Below are positions 1 through 8,860 of a stretch of DNA of 64,000 nt, piece after piece. The translations under genes and the position numbers were made by a program. Position 1 is the stretch's first letter; each line of letters starts with the position of its first letter. This stretch comes from Salipaludibacillus sp. LMS25 (GTDB lineage: Bacteria; Bacillota; Bacilli; Bacillales; Salisediminibacteriaceae): NCBI RefSeq assembly GCF_024362805.1, contig NZ_CP093299.1, positions 124,001-188,000 on the forward strand, in the 5' to 3' direction. The notes beneath the pieces are model-generated. The model was not told the origin of the DNA, did not search any database, and saw nothing but the letters and a program-made list of their open reading frames with translations.

Positions 1-1646
1 GCATCGTAGATGACCATGACGGTGGCATTTGGCACGTTTACCCCTACTTCTACTACTGTTGTGGAGACAAGAATTTGAATCTCGTTTTTTGTATAGGCTA
101 GCATCACCTGTTCTTTTTCATCATGACTCAGTCTGCCGTGCATAAGACCAACGGTTATCGTTGGCAAGGCTGTGGAAAGTTGGGCATGAACATCAATCGC
201 GTTCTGAACCTCTAACTGCTCTGACTCTTCTATAAGCGGACAAATCACATATGCTTGATGACCTTTTCCCACTTCTTTTTTTATAAATTCAAGTACACGT
301 GGAAGCATATCATGTCTTGCCCAATGTGTTTGTACCGGTTTCCTTCCTTTTGGCATTTGATCGATTGTCGACACATCCATATCACCAAATGCTGTTATAG
401 CTAATGTTCTCGGAATCGGGGTTGCCGTCATAAATAGCACGTCAGGATTTATACCTTTATTTTTTAAAATTCGACGCTGCTCGACCCCAAATCTGTGCTG
501 TTCATCGGTTATGACGAGGCCAAGATGATGAAAAATGACACTTTCTTGAATAAGTGCGTGAGTTCCGATGATAATATCCACTTCTCCTAATGCTAATTTC
601 TCAAGTGTCTCCCTTCTCTCTTTCACTTTCGAAGACCCTGACAAATGAGCAATAGATAGTTCTGTATCCTTAAAGAGTTGTCTGAGAGACGTTGTATGCT
701 GTTCTGCTAATATTTCTGTTGGAACCATTAGAGCACCTTGAAATCCTGATAATGCATTTGCATATAAAGCAATAGCAGCCACTATCGTTTTCCCAGATCC
801 TACATCCCCTTGAAGCAATCGATTCATTCGTGCATTCGCTTGTAAATCAGAATAAATATCATCAAGGACCTTGCCTTGAGCTGCTGTTAAAGAAAAAGGA
901 AGATCCTTGATAAAACCTTCTACTCTATCAAGGGGGAATTGCTTCTTTTGACCCCTTTCTCCTTCTTTCTCTTTTTTACGGAAAATCTGCATTTTAAGCT
1001 GAAATAAAAGGAGTTCCTCATAAATCATTCGCCGCTTTGCTTGTTTAAATGCCGTGATATCATGAGGAAAATGTAAACTATAAAGGGCTTTCTTTCTCGA
1101 CGTTAACTTGTAGGCTGACAATAATTGTGAAGGCAATATTTCTGTTATACGTTCTCCAAAAGTATTAAAAGCTTGTTCAATCAAGTTTCTAAGCATCGTT
1201 ACTTTTATGTCACCTTTAACAGAATAAACTGGCTCAAGTTCATTATCCCGGTCGATCTTTTTAGGTTTAACGGTGCCTCCGCTCATTATCATTCGATTTT
1301 TATCAAGTTTACCGGAAAAAATAATGTGATCACCAGGCTGAATCTGATTCTTTAAATACGGTTGGTTGAAAAAAATAGCTTGAACCAACAAACCGTCCAC
1401 GAGGGCGCGAACGGTAAGTCGTGATTTTTTTTTGCCAAAATAGCGTAACTCTGGCATGCTGTGAACAGTTCCTTGCACAGTCACTTTTTCATCATGGGAC
1501 ACTTCTTTTAAAGGGCGGATAGCATGATCTTCATACCGAAAAGGAAAATGCTCAATTAAGTCTTGTATTGTTGTAATCCCCATTTCATTCAGCTGTTCTG
1601 TCGTTCTCGGTCCCGCTCCCTTTAAAACTGCTACTGACTCATCCAT
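1..1646 (-). CDS. recG: ATP-dependent DNA helicase RecG (3' end outside window)
   Basis: RecG is a superfamily 2 helicase that remodels stalled replication forks and branched recombination intermediates. The gene starts at the ATG at 1646 and runs off the left edge, so about 548 of the usual 680 or so residues are present. Visible in order are the N-terminal wedge/OB region, a Walker A motif (GDVGSGKT, near residue 280), the RecG-type box DEQHRFG near residue 380, a TATPIPRT motif III, and the start of the second helicase domain. The start lies 7 bases downstream of sdaAA, which suggests cotranscription. Family assignment is firm. Confidence 0.96.
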   Translation of the reverse strand, partial: MDESVAVLKGAGPRTTEQLNEMGITTIQDLIEHFPFRYEDHAIRPLKEVSHDEKVTVQGTVHSMPELRYFGKKKSRLTVRALVDGLLVQAIFFNQPYLKNQIQPGDHIIFSGKLDKNRMIMSGGTVKPKKIDRDNELEPVYSVKGDIKVTMLRNLIEQAFNTFGERITEILPSQLLSAYKLTSRKKALYSLHFPHDITAFKQAKRRMIYEELLLFQLKMQIFRKKEKEGERGQKKQFPLDRVEGFIKDLPFSLTAAQGKVLDDIYSDLQANARMNRLLQGDVGSGKTIVAAIALYANALSGFQGALMVPTEILAEQHTTSLRQLFKDTELSIAHLSGSSKVKERRETLEKLALGEVDIIIGTHALIQESVIFHHLGLVITDEQHRFGVEQRRILKNKGINPDVLFMTATPIPRTLAITAFGDMDVSTIDQMPKGRKPVQTHWARHDMLPRVLEFIKKEVGKGHQAYVICPLIEESEQLEVQNAIDVHAQLSTALPTITVGLMHGRLSHDEKEQVMLAYTKNEIQILVSTTVVEVGVNVPNATVMVIYD

Positions 1647-1652
1647 TCCTCG

Positions 1653-2540
1653 TCACTCCTGTCTTGCCATCGCTCCAAAAATTTGTTCTTTGTATTTTTT
1701 TCCTGTAGGTGTCGCAGCAAGCCCCCCCTCTCCAGTTTCCCTTAACATCGATGGCATCGTTTCCCCAATACGGTACATAGCATCAATTACTTCATCACAT
1801 GGAATTCTGCTTTCAATCCCTGCTAATGCTAAGTCAGCTGCTACTAAGGCATTAGAGGCACCAAACGCATTTCGTTTAACACAAGGGACTTCCACTAGCC
1901 CCGCTACAGGGTCACAGACGAGCCCTAACATATTTTTAAGAGAAATAGCCATGGCATGAGCAGACTGTCGGGGTGAGCCCCCTGCCATTTCTACAATAGC
2001 TGCTGCTGCCATTCCAGTGGCGGAGCCAACTTCCGCTTGGCAACCTCCCGCAGCTCCTGAAATGGATGCATTATTTGCGATGATGAACCCAAACGCCCCG
2101 CTCGTAAATAAATAATTAATCATTTGAGTGTGAGTAGGATTTAATTTTTCTTTTACTGCAAAAAGTGTACCGGGGACAACCCCTGCTGAACCGGCAGTTG
2201 GTGTGGCACAAATCGTTCCCATCGCAGCGTTCACTTCGTTAGTTGCCATCGCTTTACTGACAGCATCCAACATTAAATGACCTGAAAGTGTCTCATTTAA
2301 CTGGATATAGTCATTTAATTTTTTGCCGTCCCCGCCTGTCAATCCTGATACTGACCTAACTTGTTCCGTAATGCCCCTGTTGACTGCCCTTTCCATTACA
2401 TGTAAATTTTTCTCCATCTGTGATACGATATCTTCACGACTTCTATCATGGACAGTCATTTCTTGTTGAATCATGATTTCTGAAATGGGGAGCTGTTCCT
2501 TTTCACATAAGTTAATAAGTTCTTCTACGTTACGAAACAT
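1653..2540 (-). CDS. sdaAA: L-serine dehydratase, iron-sulfur-dependent, alpha subunit
   Basis: This is the catalytic subunit of the two-chain [4Fe-4S] L-serine dehydratase, which converts L-serine to pyruvate and ammonia. The product is 295 residues, normal for the family. Likely cluster ligands are cysteines in CATPTAGSAG, GGCQAEVGSA and GLVCDPVAG/VPCVKRN. An ATG two codons upstream (2546) sits only one base after AGGAGG, so the ATG at 2540, seven bases from AGGAGG, is preferred; it gives the typical MFRNVEEL start. It follows sdaAB closely, and the two subunits form one enzyme. Confidence 0.95.
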   Translation of the reverse strand: MFRNVEELINLCEKEQLPISEIMIQQEMTVHDRSREDIVSQMEKNLHVMERAVNRGITEQVRSVSGLTGGDGKKLNDYIQLNETLSGHLMLDAVSKAMATNEVNAAMGTICATPTAGSAGVVPGTLFAVKEKLNPTHTQMINYLFTSGAFGFIIANNASISGAAGGCQAEVGSATGMAAAAIVEMAGGSPRQSAHAMAISLKNMLGLVCDPVAGLVEVPCVKRNAFGASNALVAADLALAGIESRIPCDEVIDAMYRIGETMPSMLRETGEGGLAATPTGKKYKEQIFGAMARQE

Positions 2541-2565
2541 GTCCATTCCTCCTAACTGTGGTCGT

Positions 2566-3228
2566 CTATTCGTGAATTTTCGTTACTTTACTTATGTTAT
2601 CAAGCTCAGCAATATCCGTTAAAATTGTGTCGCTAATATTTTGATCCACTTCAATCACCATTAATGCTTCTTTTCCTTGTTCTTTTCGTGACACTTCCAT
2701 ATGACCGATATTAATTTCATATGCGGCAAGTTTTGTGGATACAGACGCAATTGCCCCGTACCTATCATTGTGTACGACGAGAATGGCTGGATGATTCCCA
2801 CTTAATCGTAGTTCAAACCCATTGAGCTCTTTCACTTCTACTTTGCCACCACCGATAGATACCCCGACTAATTCCATTTCTTCATTACCGTTTCCAAGCC
2901 GGATTTTAACTGTGTTAGGGTGATCCATTTGAGCCTCTTCTTCATGAAAAGAATATGTCAGTCCTCGTTCTTTAGCAAACTCAAAGGACCTTGTCATTCG
3001 TTGATCATACGTATTAAAACCGAGCACACCTCCTACAAGTGCTACATCAGTACCGTGCCCTTGATAGGTTTTTGCAAAAGAGCCATATAAATGAAATGCT
3101 GCCCATTCAGGCTCAATCTGAAATAACTGCCGTGCCACAAGGCCAATTCGCGCTGCTCCAGCTGTATGGGAGCTGGAAGGCCCCACCATAATGGGGCCGA
3201 TAATGTCAAATACACTTCTATATTTCAT
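2566..3228 (-). CDS. sdaAB: L-serine dehydratase, iron-sulfur-dependent, beta subunit
   Basis: Regulatory and structural partner of SdaAA in serine deamination. The 220-residue protein opens with the conserved MKYRSVFDIIGPIMVGPSSS stretch, whose serine-rich loop is a family signature. A C-terminal ACT-type domain starts around residue 145 (HPAILVVHNDRYG) and probably senses an amino acid. The reading frame extends further upstream, but AGGAGG placed 11 bases before the ATG at 3228 fixes the start. The gene is separated from degV by a terminator-like hairpin and a repeat copy, so it probably has its own promoter in 3229-3590. Confidence 0.95.
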   Translation of the reverse strand: MKYRSVFDIIGPIMVGPSSSHTAGAARIGLVARQLFQIEPEWAAFHLYGSFAKTYQGHGTDVALVGGVLGFNTYDQRMTRSFEFAKERGLTYSFHEEEAQMDHPNTVKIRLGNGNEEMELVGVSIGGGKVEVKELNGFELRLSGNHPAILVVHNDRYGAIASVSTKLAAYEINIGHMEVSRKEQGKEALMVIEVDQNISDTILTDIAELDNISKVTKIHE

Positions 3229-3340
3229 AAATAGCCAGCCTCCTAACGACTTGAAAAGAGCGTTTATAACCAAGTCACCGATTATTGTGCATCTTAAACA
3301 AAATATTTATTTCTTAAAACTATAGATCAGAGTGTTCAAG

Positions 3341-3466
3341 TATAAAACGCCCCTTCAATCAATGGGGACTTTCGTTCCTCTCCCACTGATTGGTAGTTGA
3401 GCAAATCAGGACATTAGCGTTTGTTAGCTCTCCTCTCTATTTTGAAGCGAGAGTTGATAAACACCA
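3341..3466 (+). repeat. Structured intergenic repeat, copy A
   Basis: First of six related intergenic copies. It begins with TATAAAACGCCCC, has the hairpin CAATCAATGGGGA...TCTCCCACTGATTG, then GAGCAAATCAGGACATTAGCG, then a second stem. Here the second stem is shortened: GTTTGTTAGCTCTC pairs with GAGAGTTGATAAAC over 14 positions including three G-T wobbles. Compared with other copies (CGTCCG paired with CGGACG), two C-G pairs have become T-A pairs on both sides. It fills much of the 395-base gap between sdaAB and degV, where I see no gene. It lies opposite in direction to both neighbours. Confidence 0.75.
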
Positions 3467-3587
3467 TATTTATCTTAACAAATTGCAATGAAAAGGGCTA
3501 TGGTTATTAGGGTAGAGAATTGAGGAGACATTAGTTGTTTAGAAGATGATTGGTTGATGTAAAATCGAATTATTTTAGATTCCACGA

Positions 3588-3618
3588 GTTAAAATAGGCT
3601 GCTCCAAAGGGCAGCCTA
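3588..3618 (-). terminator. Rho-independent terminator after degV
   Basis: On the minus strand, TAGGCTGC and GCAGCCTA form an 8-bp stem around a short loop, followed by TTTTAA. It begins 6 bases after the degV stop. The T-run is short, so termination may be partial. Confidence 0.55.
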
Positions 3619-3623
3619 AACAA

Positions 3624-4487
3624 TTAGTTATTCGTCATTTTAGTTACAGATACTGAAATTGTACCAGGCCCTACATGTGTACCAATAACGGGACCAATAT
3701 TCGTTATGACCTCTTTTTTAATTGAGAAGTGGTTACGCAAGTCACTCATAAGCGAATTTGCCGCTTCTTCAGCTTGGGCATGCGAAATACCTACGTGAAT
3801 ATCAGAAGTGCCATAACGCTTTTCAAACTCTTGAGTAATTTTATTAACTGCTTTTTTGTACCCTCTCACTTTTTCAAAAGGGTACACTTCACCTGCTTCA
3901 TTTAAAGATAAGATCGGTTTTATTTTCAGTAAAGAACCGAGAACAGCAGAAGCTTTTCCAATACGCCCGTTCTTTTCTAAATACTCTAATGTATCTACCA
4001 TAAAAAAGACTGACGTGTCTTTTAATAGGTCATCTAAACGAGCAAGACACTCTTCTTTAGAAGCGCCTCTTTTGGCTATGGTTGCCACTTCGACGACTAT
4101 GACACCTATAGCATAGGAAGCACGTTTAGAATCAATCACTGAAACAGGGATATCTTCTCCTAAACTTTTGGACGCGATATGAGCAGATTGAAACGTCCCG
4201 CTTAATTTCGAAGACAAATGAATAGATATAATATCAGATTCCTCTTTTTCAAATAAACGACGATACTCTGTTTCAAACTGATGAGGGGTCGGCTGGGAAG
4301 TGGTTGGAATAACATCCTTTTCCGCTAGCTTTTTATAGAATTCGTCTGCTGTTAAATCCACGCCATCTTCATACGTTTCTTCTTCACCGAAGTGTACTTT
4401 TAACGGCACAACACTTATATCTAATTCACGTTGTATGTCATAGGGAATATCGGCAGTCGAATCTGTTACGATCTTTACATTACCCAT
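3624..4487 (-). CDS. DegV family fatty-acid-binding protein (FakB-like)
   Basis: DegV proteins bind a fatty acid in a buried tunnel. Characterised members (FakB) present it to the kinase FakA for phosphorylation and use in phospholipid synthesis. The 287-residue sequence has the family hallmarks: IVTDSTADIP at the N-terminus, PTTSQPTP near residue 60, SIHLSSKLSGTFQSA near residue 90, and a C-terminal HVGPGTISV. It lies 45 bases downstream of the FakA-type gene yloV, a position where B. subtilis has no degV. The pairing suggests a dedicated FakA-FakB unit (inference). Which fatty acid it prefers cannot be read from the sequence. Confidence 0.9.
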   Translation of the reverse strand: MGNVKIVTDSTADIPYDIQRELDISVVPLKVHFGEEETYEDGVDLTADEFYKKLAEKDVIPTTSQPTPHQFETEYRRLFEKEESDIISIHLSSKLSGTFQSAHIASKSLGEDIPVSVIDSKRASYAIGVIVVEVATIAKRGASKEECLARLDDLLKDTSVFFMVDTLEYLEKNGRIGKASAVLGSLLKIKPILSLNEAGEVYPFEKVRGYKKAVNKITQEFEKRYGTSDIHVGISHAQAEEAANSLMSDLRNHFSIKKEVITNIGPVIGTHVGPGTISVSVTKMTNN

Positions 4488-4532
4488 TCACAATCAACCC
4501 CCTAATTTAGTTAGTTCACCTTTTACGTCAAT

Positions 4533-6209
4533 CTATTCTACAGATAAAATGTATGAATAGAGCGGCTGATCTCCTGCATGGACTTCTACTTCTACTTCTT
4601 CATGCTTGTCCTCAATATAGGCAATTAATTCGTTTGCTTCTTCTTCAGAGCGCTCTTTTCCATAAATAATCGTCACAATTTCACCATCATCGCCAATCAT
4701 TTTGTCAATAAGTTCTTTAGCGACAGTTTGGACTGAATTGCCTGTAGATATAATGGTTTTTTCATGAATGCCCATGAAGTCACCTTTATTTATTTCCACC
4801 CCGTTTAAGCTCGTATCACGAACAGCATACGTCACTTCCCCCGTTTTCACTTGTTGCATCGCATCTTTCATATCAGTTGCGTTCTGCTCCAGTGATTGAG
4901 ACATATTAAACGATAACATAGCAGCCAGTCCTTGAGGAACTGATTTGGATGGAACGACAGCAACTTCAAGATCAGACACACTCGCTGCCTGTTCTGCAGC
5001 CATAATTATATTACTGTTATTCGGTAACAGAATGATTTTTTCTGCATGGCACTCGTCAATTGCTTTAATAAAATCTTCGGTAGAAGGGTTCATAGTTTGA
5101 CCGCCTTCAATCACCTTGTTTACACCCAATCCTTTGAACAGTTCTGCAATGCCTGCTCCCATACCTACGGTAACAATAGCAAATTCTGCTTTCTTTTCTT
5201 CCTTAGGTCGTGGAGCATCAGACTTGTCCTCTTCAAGAATAGATGTGTGCTGTTCACGCATATTTTCAACTTTTACATTTACAAGAGAGCCGTATTTTTG
5301 GGCTGCTGTAATCACATTCCCAGGATATTCAACATGAATATGGATTTTAAGTAAGTCTTCATCAGACACTACGAGAAGGGAATCACCAAATTCATTTAAT
5401 TCGTTTCTAAACGCATCTTCACTAAATGGATGTTCAGCCGTCTTGTCTTCTTCAAACTTCACCATTACTTCTGTGCAGTAACCGTATTCAATATCTTCTG
5501 TTGCCATGTGACTCTGAACAGATTGGTGATGTTCAAGCTTTACAAGTTCATTCATCGTCGGCTCATCTTGAGTTACTGAATTCGCCACTGTTTCCCCTTT
5601 TAAGACCGCGAGAAATCCTTCATAAATAGTGAGAAGACCCTGCCCTCCGGAATCGACTACTCCTACTTCCTTTAAGACAGGAAGTAAATCAGGTGTTCGT
5701 TCTAAGGACTCCGCCGCTTCCTTTACGATGGATTCCATTACCGACATCACATTAGATTCGGTTTGACTGAATTCCACCCCTTGTTTAGCAGCATCTTTTG
5801 CTACCGTAAGGATGGTACCTTCTACAGGTTTCATGACAGCTTTATAAGCCATATTAACTCCGTATTCAAAAGCTTGACTCAACTGTTTCGCATCAATTGT
5901 TTCTTTCTCTTCCACTGATTTCGAAAAGCCTCGAAATAACTGGGATAAGATAACGCCTGAATTTCCTCTCGCTCCCATAAGCAATCCTTTAGCAAAACTT
6001 GCCGCTATTTTACCTACATGGTTGGCTGATTGAGCTTTAACTTCTTTAACGCCAGATGTGATCGTCAAATTCATATTTGTTCCCGTATCACCATCAGGTA
6101 CCGGGAAAACGTTGAGTGCATCAATTTTTTTCGACTGATTTGAAAGGTTGTTCGCGCCTTCAATGAGCATTTGGGCAAACTTTTTACCTTCTATCTTTGT
6201 GACTGTCAC
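4533..6209 (-). CDS. fakA: DhaL-domain kinase YloV (FakA-type fatty acid kinase)
   Basis: A 558-residue protein of the YloV/FakA family, which phosphorylates FakB-bound fatty acids with ATP. The N-terminal DhaL-like domain carries NVFPVPDGDTGTNMN (Mg-nucleotide site) and GARGNSGVILSQLFRG. A middle region and a C-terminal DegV-like half follow (VGMGAGIAELFKGLG, ILLPNNSNIIMAAEQAA). The start is a GTG at 6209: AGGAGG lies seven bases upstream and the product begins MTVTKIEGKKF. The upstream ATG in frame would overlap this ribosome-binding site. It follows yloU and precedes degV on one probable transcript. Confidence 0.92.
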   Translation of the reverse strand: MTVTKIEGKKFAQMLIEGANNLSNQSKKIDALNVFPVPDGDTGTNMNLTITSGVKEVKAQSANHVGKIAASFAKGLLMGARGNSGVILSQLFRGFSKSVEEKETIDAKQLSQAFEYGVNMAYKAVMKPVEGTILTVAKDAAKQGVEFSQTESNVMSVMESIVKEAAESLERTPDLLPVLKEVGVVDSGGQGLLTIYEGFLAVLKGETVANSVTQDEPTMNELVKLEHHQSVQSHMATEDIEYGYCTEVMVKFEEDKTAEHPFSEDAFRNELNEFGDSLLVVSDEDLLKIHIHVEYPGNVITAAQKYGSLVNVKVENMREQHTSILEEDKSDAPRPKEEKKAEFAIVTVGMGAGIAELFKGLGVNKVIEGGQTMNPSTEDFIKAIDECHAEKIILLPNNSNIIMAAEQAASVSDLEVAVVPSKSVPQGLAAMLSFNMSQSLEQNATDMKDAMQQVKTGEVTYAVRDTSLNGVEINKGDFMGIHEKTIISTGNSVQTVAKELIDKMIGDDGEIVTIIYGKERSEEEANELIAYIEDKHEEVEVEVHAGDQPLYSYILSVE

Positions 6210-6233
6210 GCATGTTCCTCCTAACATAGACGT

Positions 6234-6599
6234 CTATAGGTTCGTTACTCGAACTCCTTGAACGAAAATATTTACTGAATCTACTTTAAGTCCCAACATT
6301 TTTTCCAGTTGATATTTCACTTTTGATTGAACATTGTAAGCCACTTCTGAGATTTTAGTCCCGTAACTTACGATAATGTACATATCAATATGTACTTCTT
6401 CATTCTCTTTTTCACGAATGACCACACCACGCCCGAGGTTTTCTTTTCCTAATAGGTCGGTAATTCCGTCTTTCAACTGTTTTTGTGATGCCATCCCGAC
6501 GATCCCATAACAGTCGACAGCCGCTCCTCCAGCGATCACGGCCACAACTTCTTTTGAAACATCTATGTTGCCGAATTTAGTATTCATTTCTATGGTCAT
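6234..6599 (-). CDS. yloU: Asp23/Gls24 family envelope stress protein YloU
   Basis: A small (121-residue) Asp23/Gls24-domain protein. The domain covers almost the whole chain: MNTKFGNIDVSKEVVAVIAG, then YGIVGMASQ, a central HIDMYIIVSYGTKISEVAYN and C-terminal VDSVNIFVQGVRV. Members are soluble proteins linked to envelope stress, and this one is typically encoded beside yloV, as here with a 24-base gap. The start has AAGGAGG ten bases upstream. Biochemical role is not established for this subfamily. Confidence 0.92.
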   Translation of the reverse strand: MTIEMNTKFGNIDVSKEVVAVIAGGAAVDCYGIVGMASQKQLKDGITDLLGKENLGRGVVIREKENEEVHIDMYIIVSYGTKISEVAYNVQSKVKYQLEKMLGLKVDSVNIFVQGVRVTNL

Positions 6600-6763
6600 A
6601 CGAAATATGCCTCCTTTAAGGTGTTTACCTTTACGGCTATCGTCATTTTACTATAAAATCATAAAATTTAAAAGAAAATCTAGGGACGAGCAAAGGCATT
6701 ATTACCTTATTGTTTTTTTAGGGATCTGTCAAGCCTAATTCCTTGATATTTAACTAAAATGAC

Positions 6764-6792
6764 TTGAATTCTTTCGGTTGCTATGCTAATAT
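6764..6792 (+). promoter_or_regulatory. Candidate SigA promoter for rpmB
   Basis: TTGAAT at 6764-6769 and TAATAT at 6787-6792 are separated by 17 bases, close to the SigA consensus. The site lies about 70 bases upstream of rpmB on the same strand, in the divergent interval between yloU and rpmB. Confidence 0.6.
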
Positions 6793-6860
6793 AACCAAGT
6801 GTTTAATTGTCACGTATGAATGATCATATGTAGTATTGCATGATAGAAGGAGGGATAATC

Positions 6861-7049
6861 ATGGCACGAAAATGTGTGATTACAGGAAAAGGCCCTAAAA
6901 CTGGAAACAAGCGTTCCCACGCTCTAAATGCAACTAAACGTCGTTGGGGTGCAAACGTTCAAAAAGTGCGTATTTTAGTTGACGGTAAACCTAAACGTGT
7001 ATACGTTTCAGCAAGAGCATTAAAATCTGGCAAAGTTGAGCGTGTATAA
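6861..7049 (+). CDS. rpmB: 50S ribosomal protein L28
   Basis: Ribosomal protein bL28 of the large subunit, 62 residues, the normal size. It begins [16 protein letters not shown] and ends with [15 protein letters not shown], both family signatures. The open frame starts 21 bases further upstream, but AGGAGGG six bases before the ATG at 6861 marks the real start. It is transcribed alone, opposite to its neighbours, with a promoter at 6764-6792 and a strong terminator at 7095-7124. This isolated divergent arrangement next to spoVM is the same in B. subtilis. Confidence 0.98.
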   Translation: MARKCVITGKGPKTGNKRSHALNATKRRWGANVQKVRILVDGKPKRVYVSARALKSGKVERV

Positions 7050-7094
7050 GCTTATATCGTTGTCTCAGCAACTTTTAAAGATTGCTGCCAGTAT

Positions 7095-7124
7095 AAAAAA
7101 CGGCGCCGAGCGCCGTTTTTTTTT
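7095..7124 (+). terminator. Terminator of rpmB, possibly bidirectional
   Basis: A GC-rich hairpin CGGCG-CCGAG-CGCCG is followed by nine T residues on the plus strand and preceded by six A residues. It can therefore stop rpmB transcription and also spoVM transcription coming from the other side. Confidence 0.9.
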
Positions 7125-7148
7125 AAATGAATTTATAACGTCCTTCAT

Positions 7149-7229
7149 CTAACTTTTCCGGAAAGTCCCCATAACCGCCCGAACAAAACCACCAAGAAAT
7201 TTAGGTAATTTAATCGTGTAGAATTTCAT
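7149..7229 (-). CDS. spoVM: Stage V sporulation protein SpoVM
   Basis: A 26-residue peptide reading MKFYTIKLPKFLGGFVRAVM and then GTFRKS. SpoVM is an amphipathic helix that recognises the convex surface of the forespore membrane and anchors SpoIVA, the base of the spore coat. The conserved proline at position 9 and the hydrophobic/cationic pattern are present. GAGGAGGGG lies seven bases before the ATG at 7229. It sits between thiN and the rpmB terminator, as in B. subtilis. Its size makes it easy to miss in automatic annotation. Confidence 0.97.
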   Translation of the reverse strand: MKFYTIKLPKFLGGFVRAVMGTFRKS

Positions 7230-7366
7230 GCTTTCCCCTCCTCGAAAGAACGACCCCGGCGAAGTGTCCTCATGATTGAGAAATCATTTTACTGTCTCGT
7301 TATTACACATTATATTCAAAAAGGGAGAAATAGTACCTTTTTTTCATAAATGATCGGTTTCAACTT

Positions 7367-8011
7367 TTAGTCTTTTGAACGAAAGAGAAATAAATAGCCA
7401 TGTGAAAATGATATTTCCCCATGTTCATTTAAAATTTCGTTACTTGTACAAAGACTTGAGCCATGTACAAGAGTAGCCTCGTTGAGAGGGTAACGAAACC
7501 CTGAAAGGGACAGTCCTTTTACTTCAGAAGTCATAGGCATTAAAGAGACATATGTCCATTGACTTTTGTTAATGTTATATGTTCCCGGGGTTAAAAGTGT
7601 GACACTGTTCCAGTTATCTTCAATATAGATAGGGATATTTTCTTTTGTTCCCTTTAACAATAAGTAGGCGTTCATAAATAAATGGTCTAGTCTTCCGCCT
7701 GTTGCCCCAAGAACGATTATTTTTTCTGGTTGTTGCTCAATAGCCCATGTGAGAGCAATTTCCATGTCTGTGGCATCTTTCTCTTCAGAATATGTGTAAA
7801 TATTAAAGGTCGTCCTCGCTATCCGTGTCTTTTCCTGTACGGTTAATGAATCAAAATCACCGAATGCCACGTGAGGAGAAATATGATTATCCATTAATTC
7901 AATAACTCCTCGATCAACACCGATCCACCTGGCATCTGGATAATTCCCCTGTACGTGAGATAAAGGGGGGACGTGGTTGGTTGGACCTCCCCCCATTATG
8001 ACGTATATCAA
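7367..8011 (-). CDS. thiN: Thiamine pyrophosphokinase
   Basis: Transfers pyrophosphate from ATP to thiamine, giving the cofactor TPP. The 214-residue chain begins MIYVIMGGGPTNH and carries the signature WIGVDRGVIELMD, FGDFDSL and SEEKDATDMEIAL, followed by VLGATGGRLDHLFMN. The start is most likely the TTG at 8011, because AGGGGGAGAG precedes it and no ATG has a comparable site. Just upstream is repeat copy B, and beyond that a broken thiT and a TPP riboswitch, so thiN may be the only working gene left in a riboswitch-controlled thiamine salvage unit (inference). Confidence 0.93.
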   Translation of the reverse strand: MIYVIMGGGPTNHVPPLSHVQGNYPDARWIGVDRGVIELMDNHISPHVAFGDFDSLTVQEKTRIARTTFNIYTYSEEKDATDMEIALTWAIEQQPEKIIVLGATGGRLDHLFMNAYLLLKGTKENIPIYIEDNWNSVTLLTPGTYNINKSQWTYVSLMPMTSEVKGLSLSGFRYPLNEATLVHGSSLCTSNEILNEHGEISFSHGYLFLFRSKD

Positions 8012-8028
8012 GATCTCTCCCCCTTTTT

Positions 8029-8184
8029 ATCACAGATAATCGCCGTAAAACTCCCGCCTCAAAATAGAGAGCAAAGATAAATTTATTTACGCGGGAACTA
8101 ACGGACACTAATGTCCTGATTCACTCAACTACCAATCAATGAGTGAAGAACGAAAACTCCCACCATTGAAGGGGCGTTTTATAT
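8029..8184 (-). repeat. Structured intergenic repeat, copy B
   Basis: Read on the minus strand it starts ATATAAAACGCCCCTTCAAT and ends GTTTTACGGCGATTATCTGTG, running to within a few bases of the thiN ribosome-binding site. The first hairpin has decayed (CAATGGTGGGAG against CTCATTGATTG), but an alternative perfect stem TTCACTCA/TGAGTGAA exists. The second stem TTCCCGC/GGCGGGA is kept. It has the same direction as thiN and would be part of its 5' untranslated region. Confidence 0.75.
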
Positions 8185-8219
8185 AAAGTAGCAGTATATC
8201 CCCATTCCTAGTACGTCGT

Positions 8220-8758
8220 TTAAGGATGAAATAGTCGCTTACTTCCTGCATGTAATACTAATAAAACAATAAGACATATGATAAAGGAAAAGGCACGATA
8301 AGAGGCATTATATGTCAATGAGTAAATAGCTACTGGCGTTCCTTCAGGAGCAAACTCACTAAACCAAACGACGCCAGCAGTAAAATGACACAACAGCCTT
8401 AATCCAATTCCTAAGATGGTCCCTGCTATTATCATAACTACTTGTTTCTTAAAAGAATCGCCTACGCTCACCTTGAAAATACCCGCGAATCCAACAACTG
8501 CAAAAGCTAAAGGATAGTCTAAAATTCCTTGCAACCAATGAACAATATAAGGGTTAAACGTCATATTTAATAAACCGAAAATAAGTCCTGTGACGACACC
8601 TACTTTCCAACCCCGGCGAAAGGTAAGGGCACCATTGCAAGCGATACATTCCCTCCTTGAGGCCAGAATCGTAATAACGTCAACAAATCAAAAATAAATG
8701 CTAAAGCAGCCATGATGGCAATCTCACTCATCATTAATAGTGGTCGTTCTCTCTTCAC
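8220..8758 (-). pseudogene. thiT: Frameshifted thiamine ECF transporter S-component ThiT
   Basis: ThiT is the membrane thiamine-binding subunit of an ECF transporter. A GTG at 8758 opens 52 codons with the family N-terminus (SEIAIMAALAFIFDLL, WPQGGNVSLAMVPL), ending in TAG at 8600-8602. Homology resumes in another frame with FRRGWKVGVVTGLIFGLLNM and continues through FAPEGTPVAIYSLTYNASY to the stop at 8220. The shift falls near 8619-8628. Compared with remembered ThiT sequences (MIP-IFLIS-FRWG), about three residues plus one base seem to be missing, which argues for a real deletion of about ten bases rather than a one-base read error. The TPP riboswitch upstream still looks intact. Confidence 0.85.
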
Positions 8759-8814
8759 TAGAATACTCTCCCTATCTTTACCTAATTAATTAAAAAGTTA
8801 AAAATACCCTTACG

Positions 8815-8849
8815 TCAAAAACAGCTGTTGCTAAAAAATGCAACAGCCG
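8815..8849 (-). terminator. Expression-platform terminator of the TPP riboswitch
   Basis: On the minus strand GGCTGTTGC and GCAACAGCT form a stem around an A/T loop, followed by TTTTTG. It lies 12 bases after the aptamer and about 57 bases before the thiT start, as expected for transcriptional control by TPP. Confidence 0.85.
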
Positions 8850-8860
8850 TAAACGTCTCG

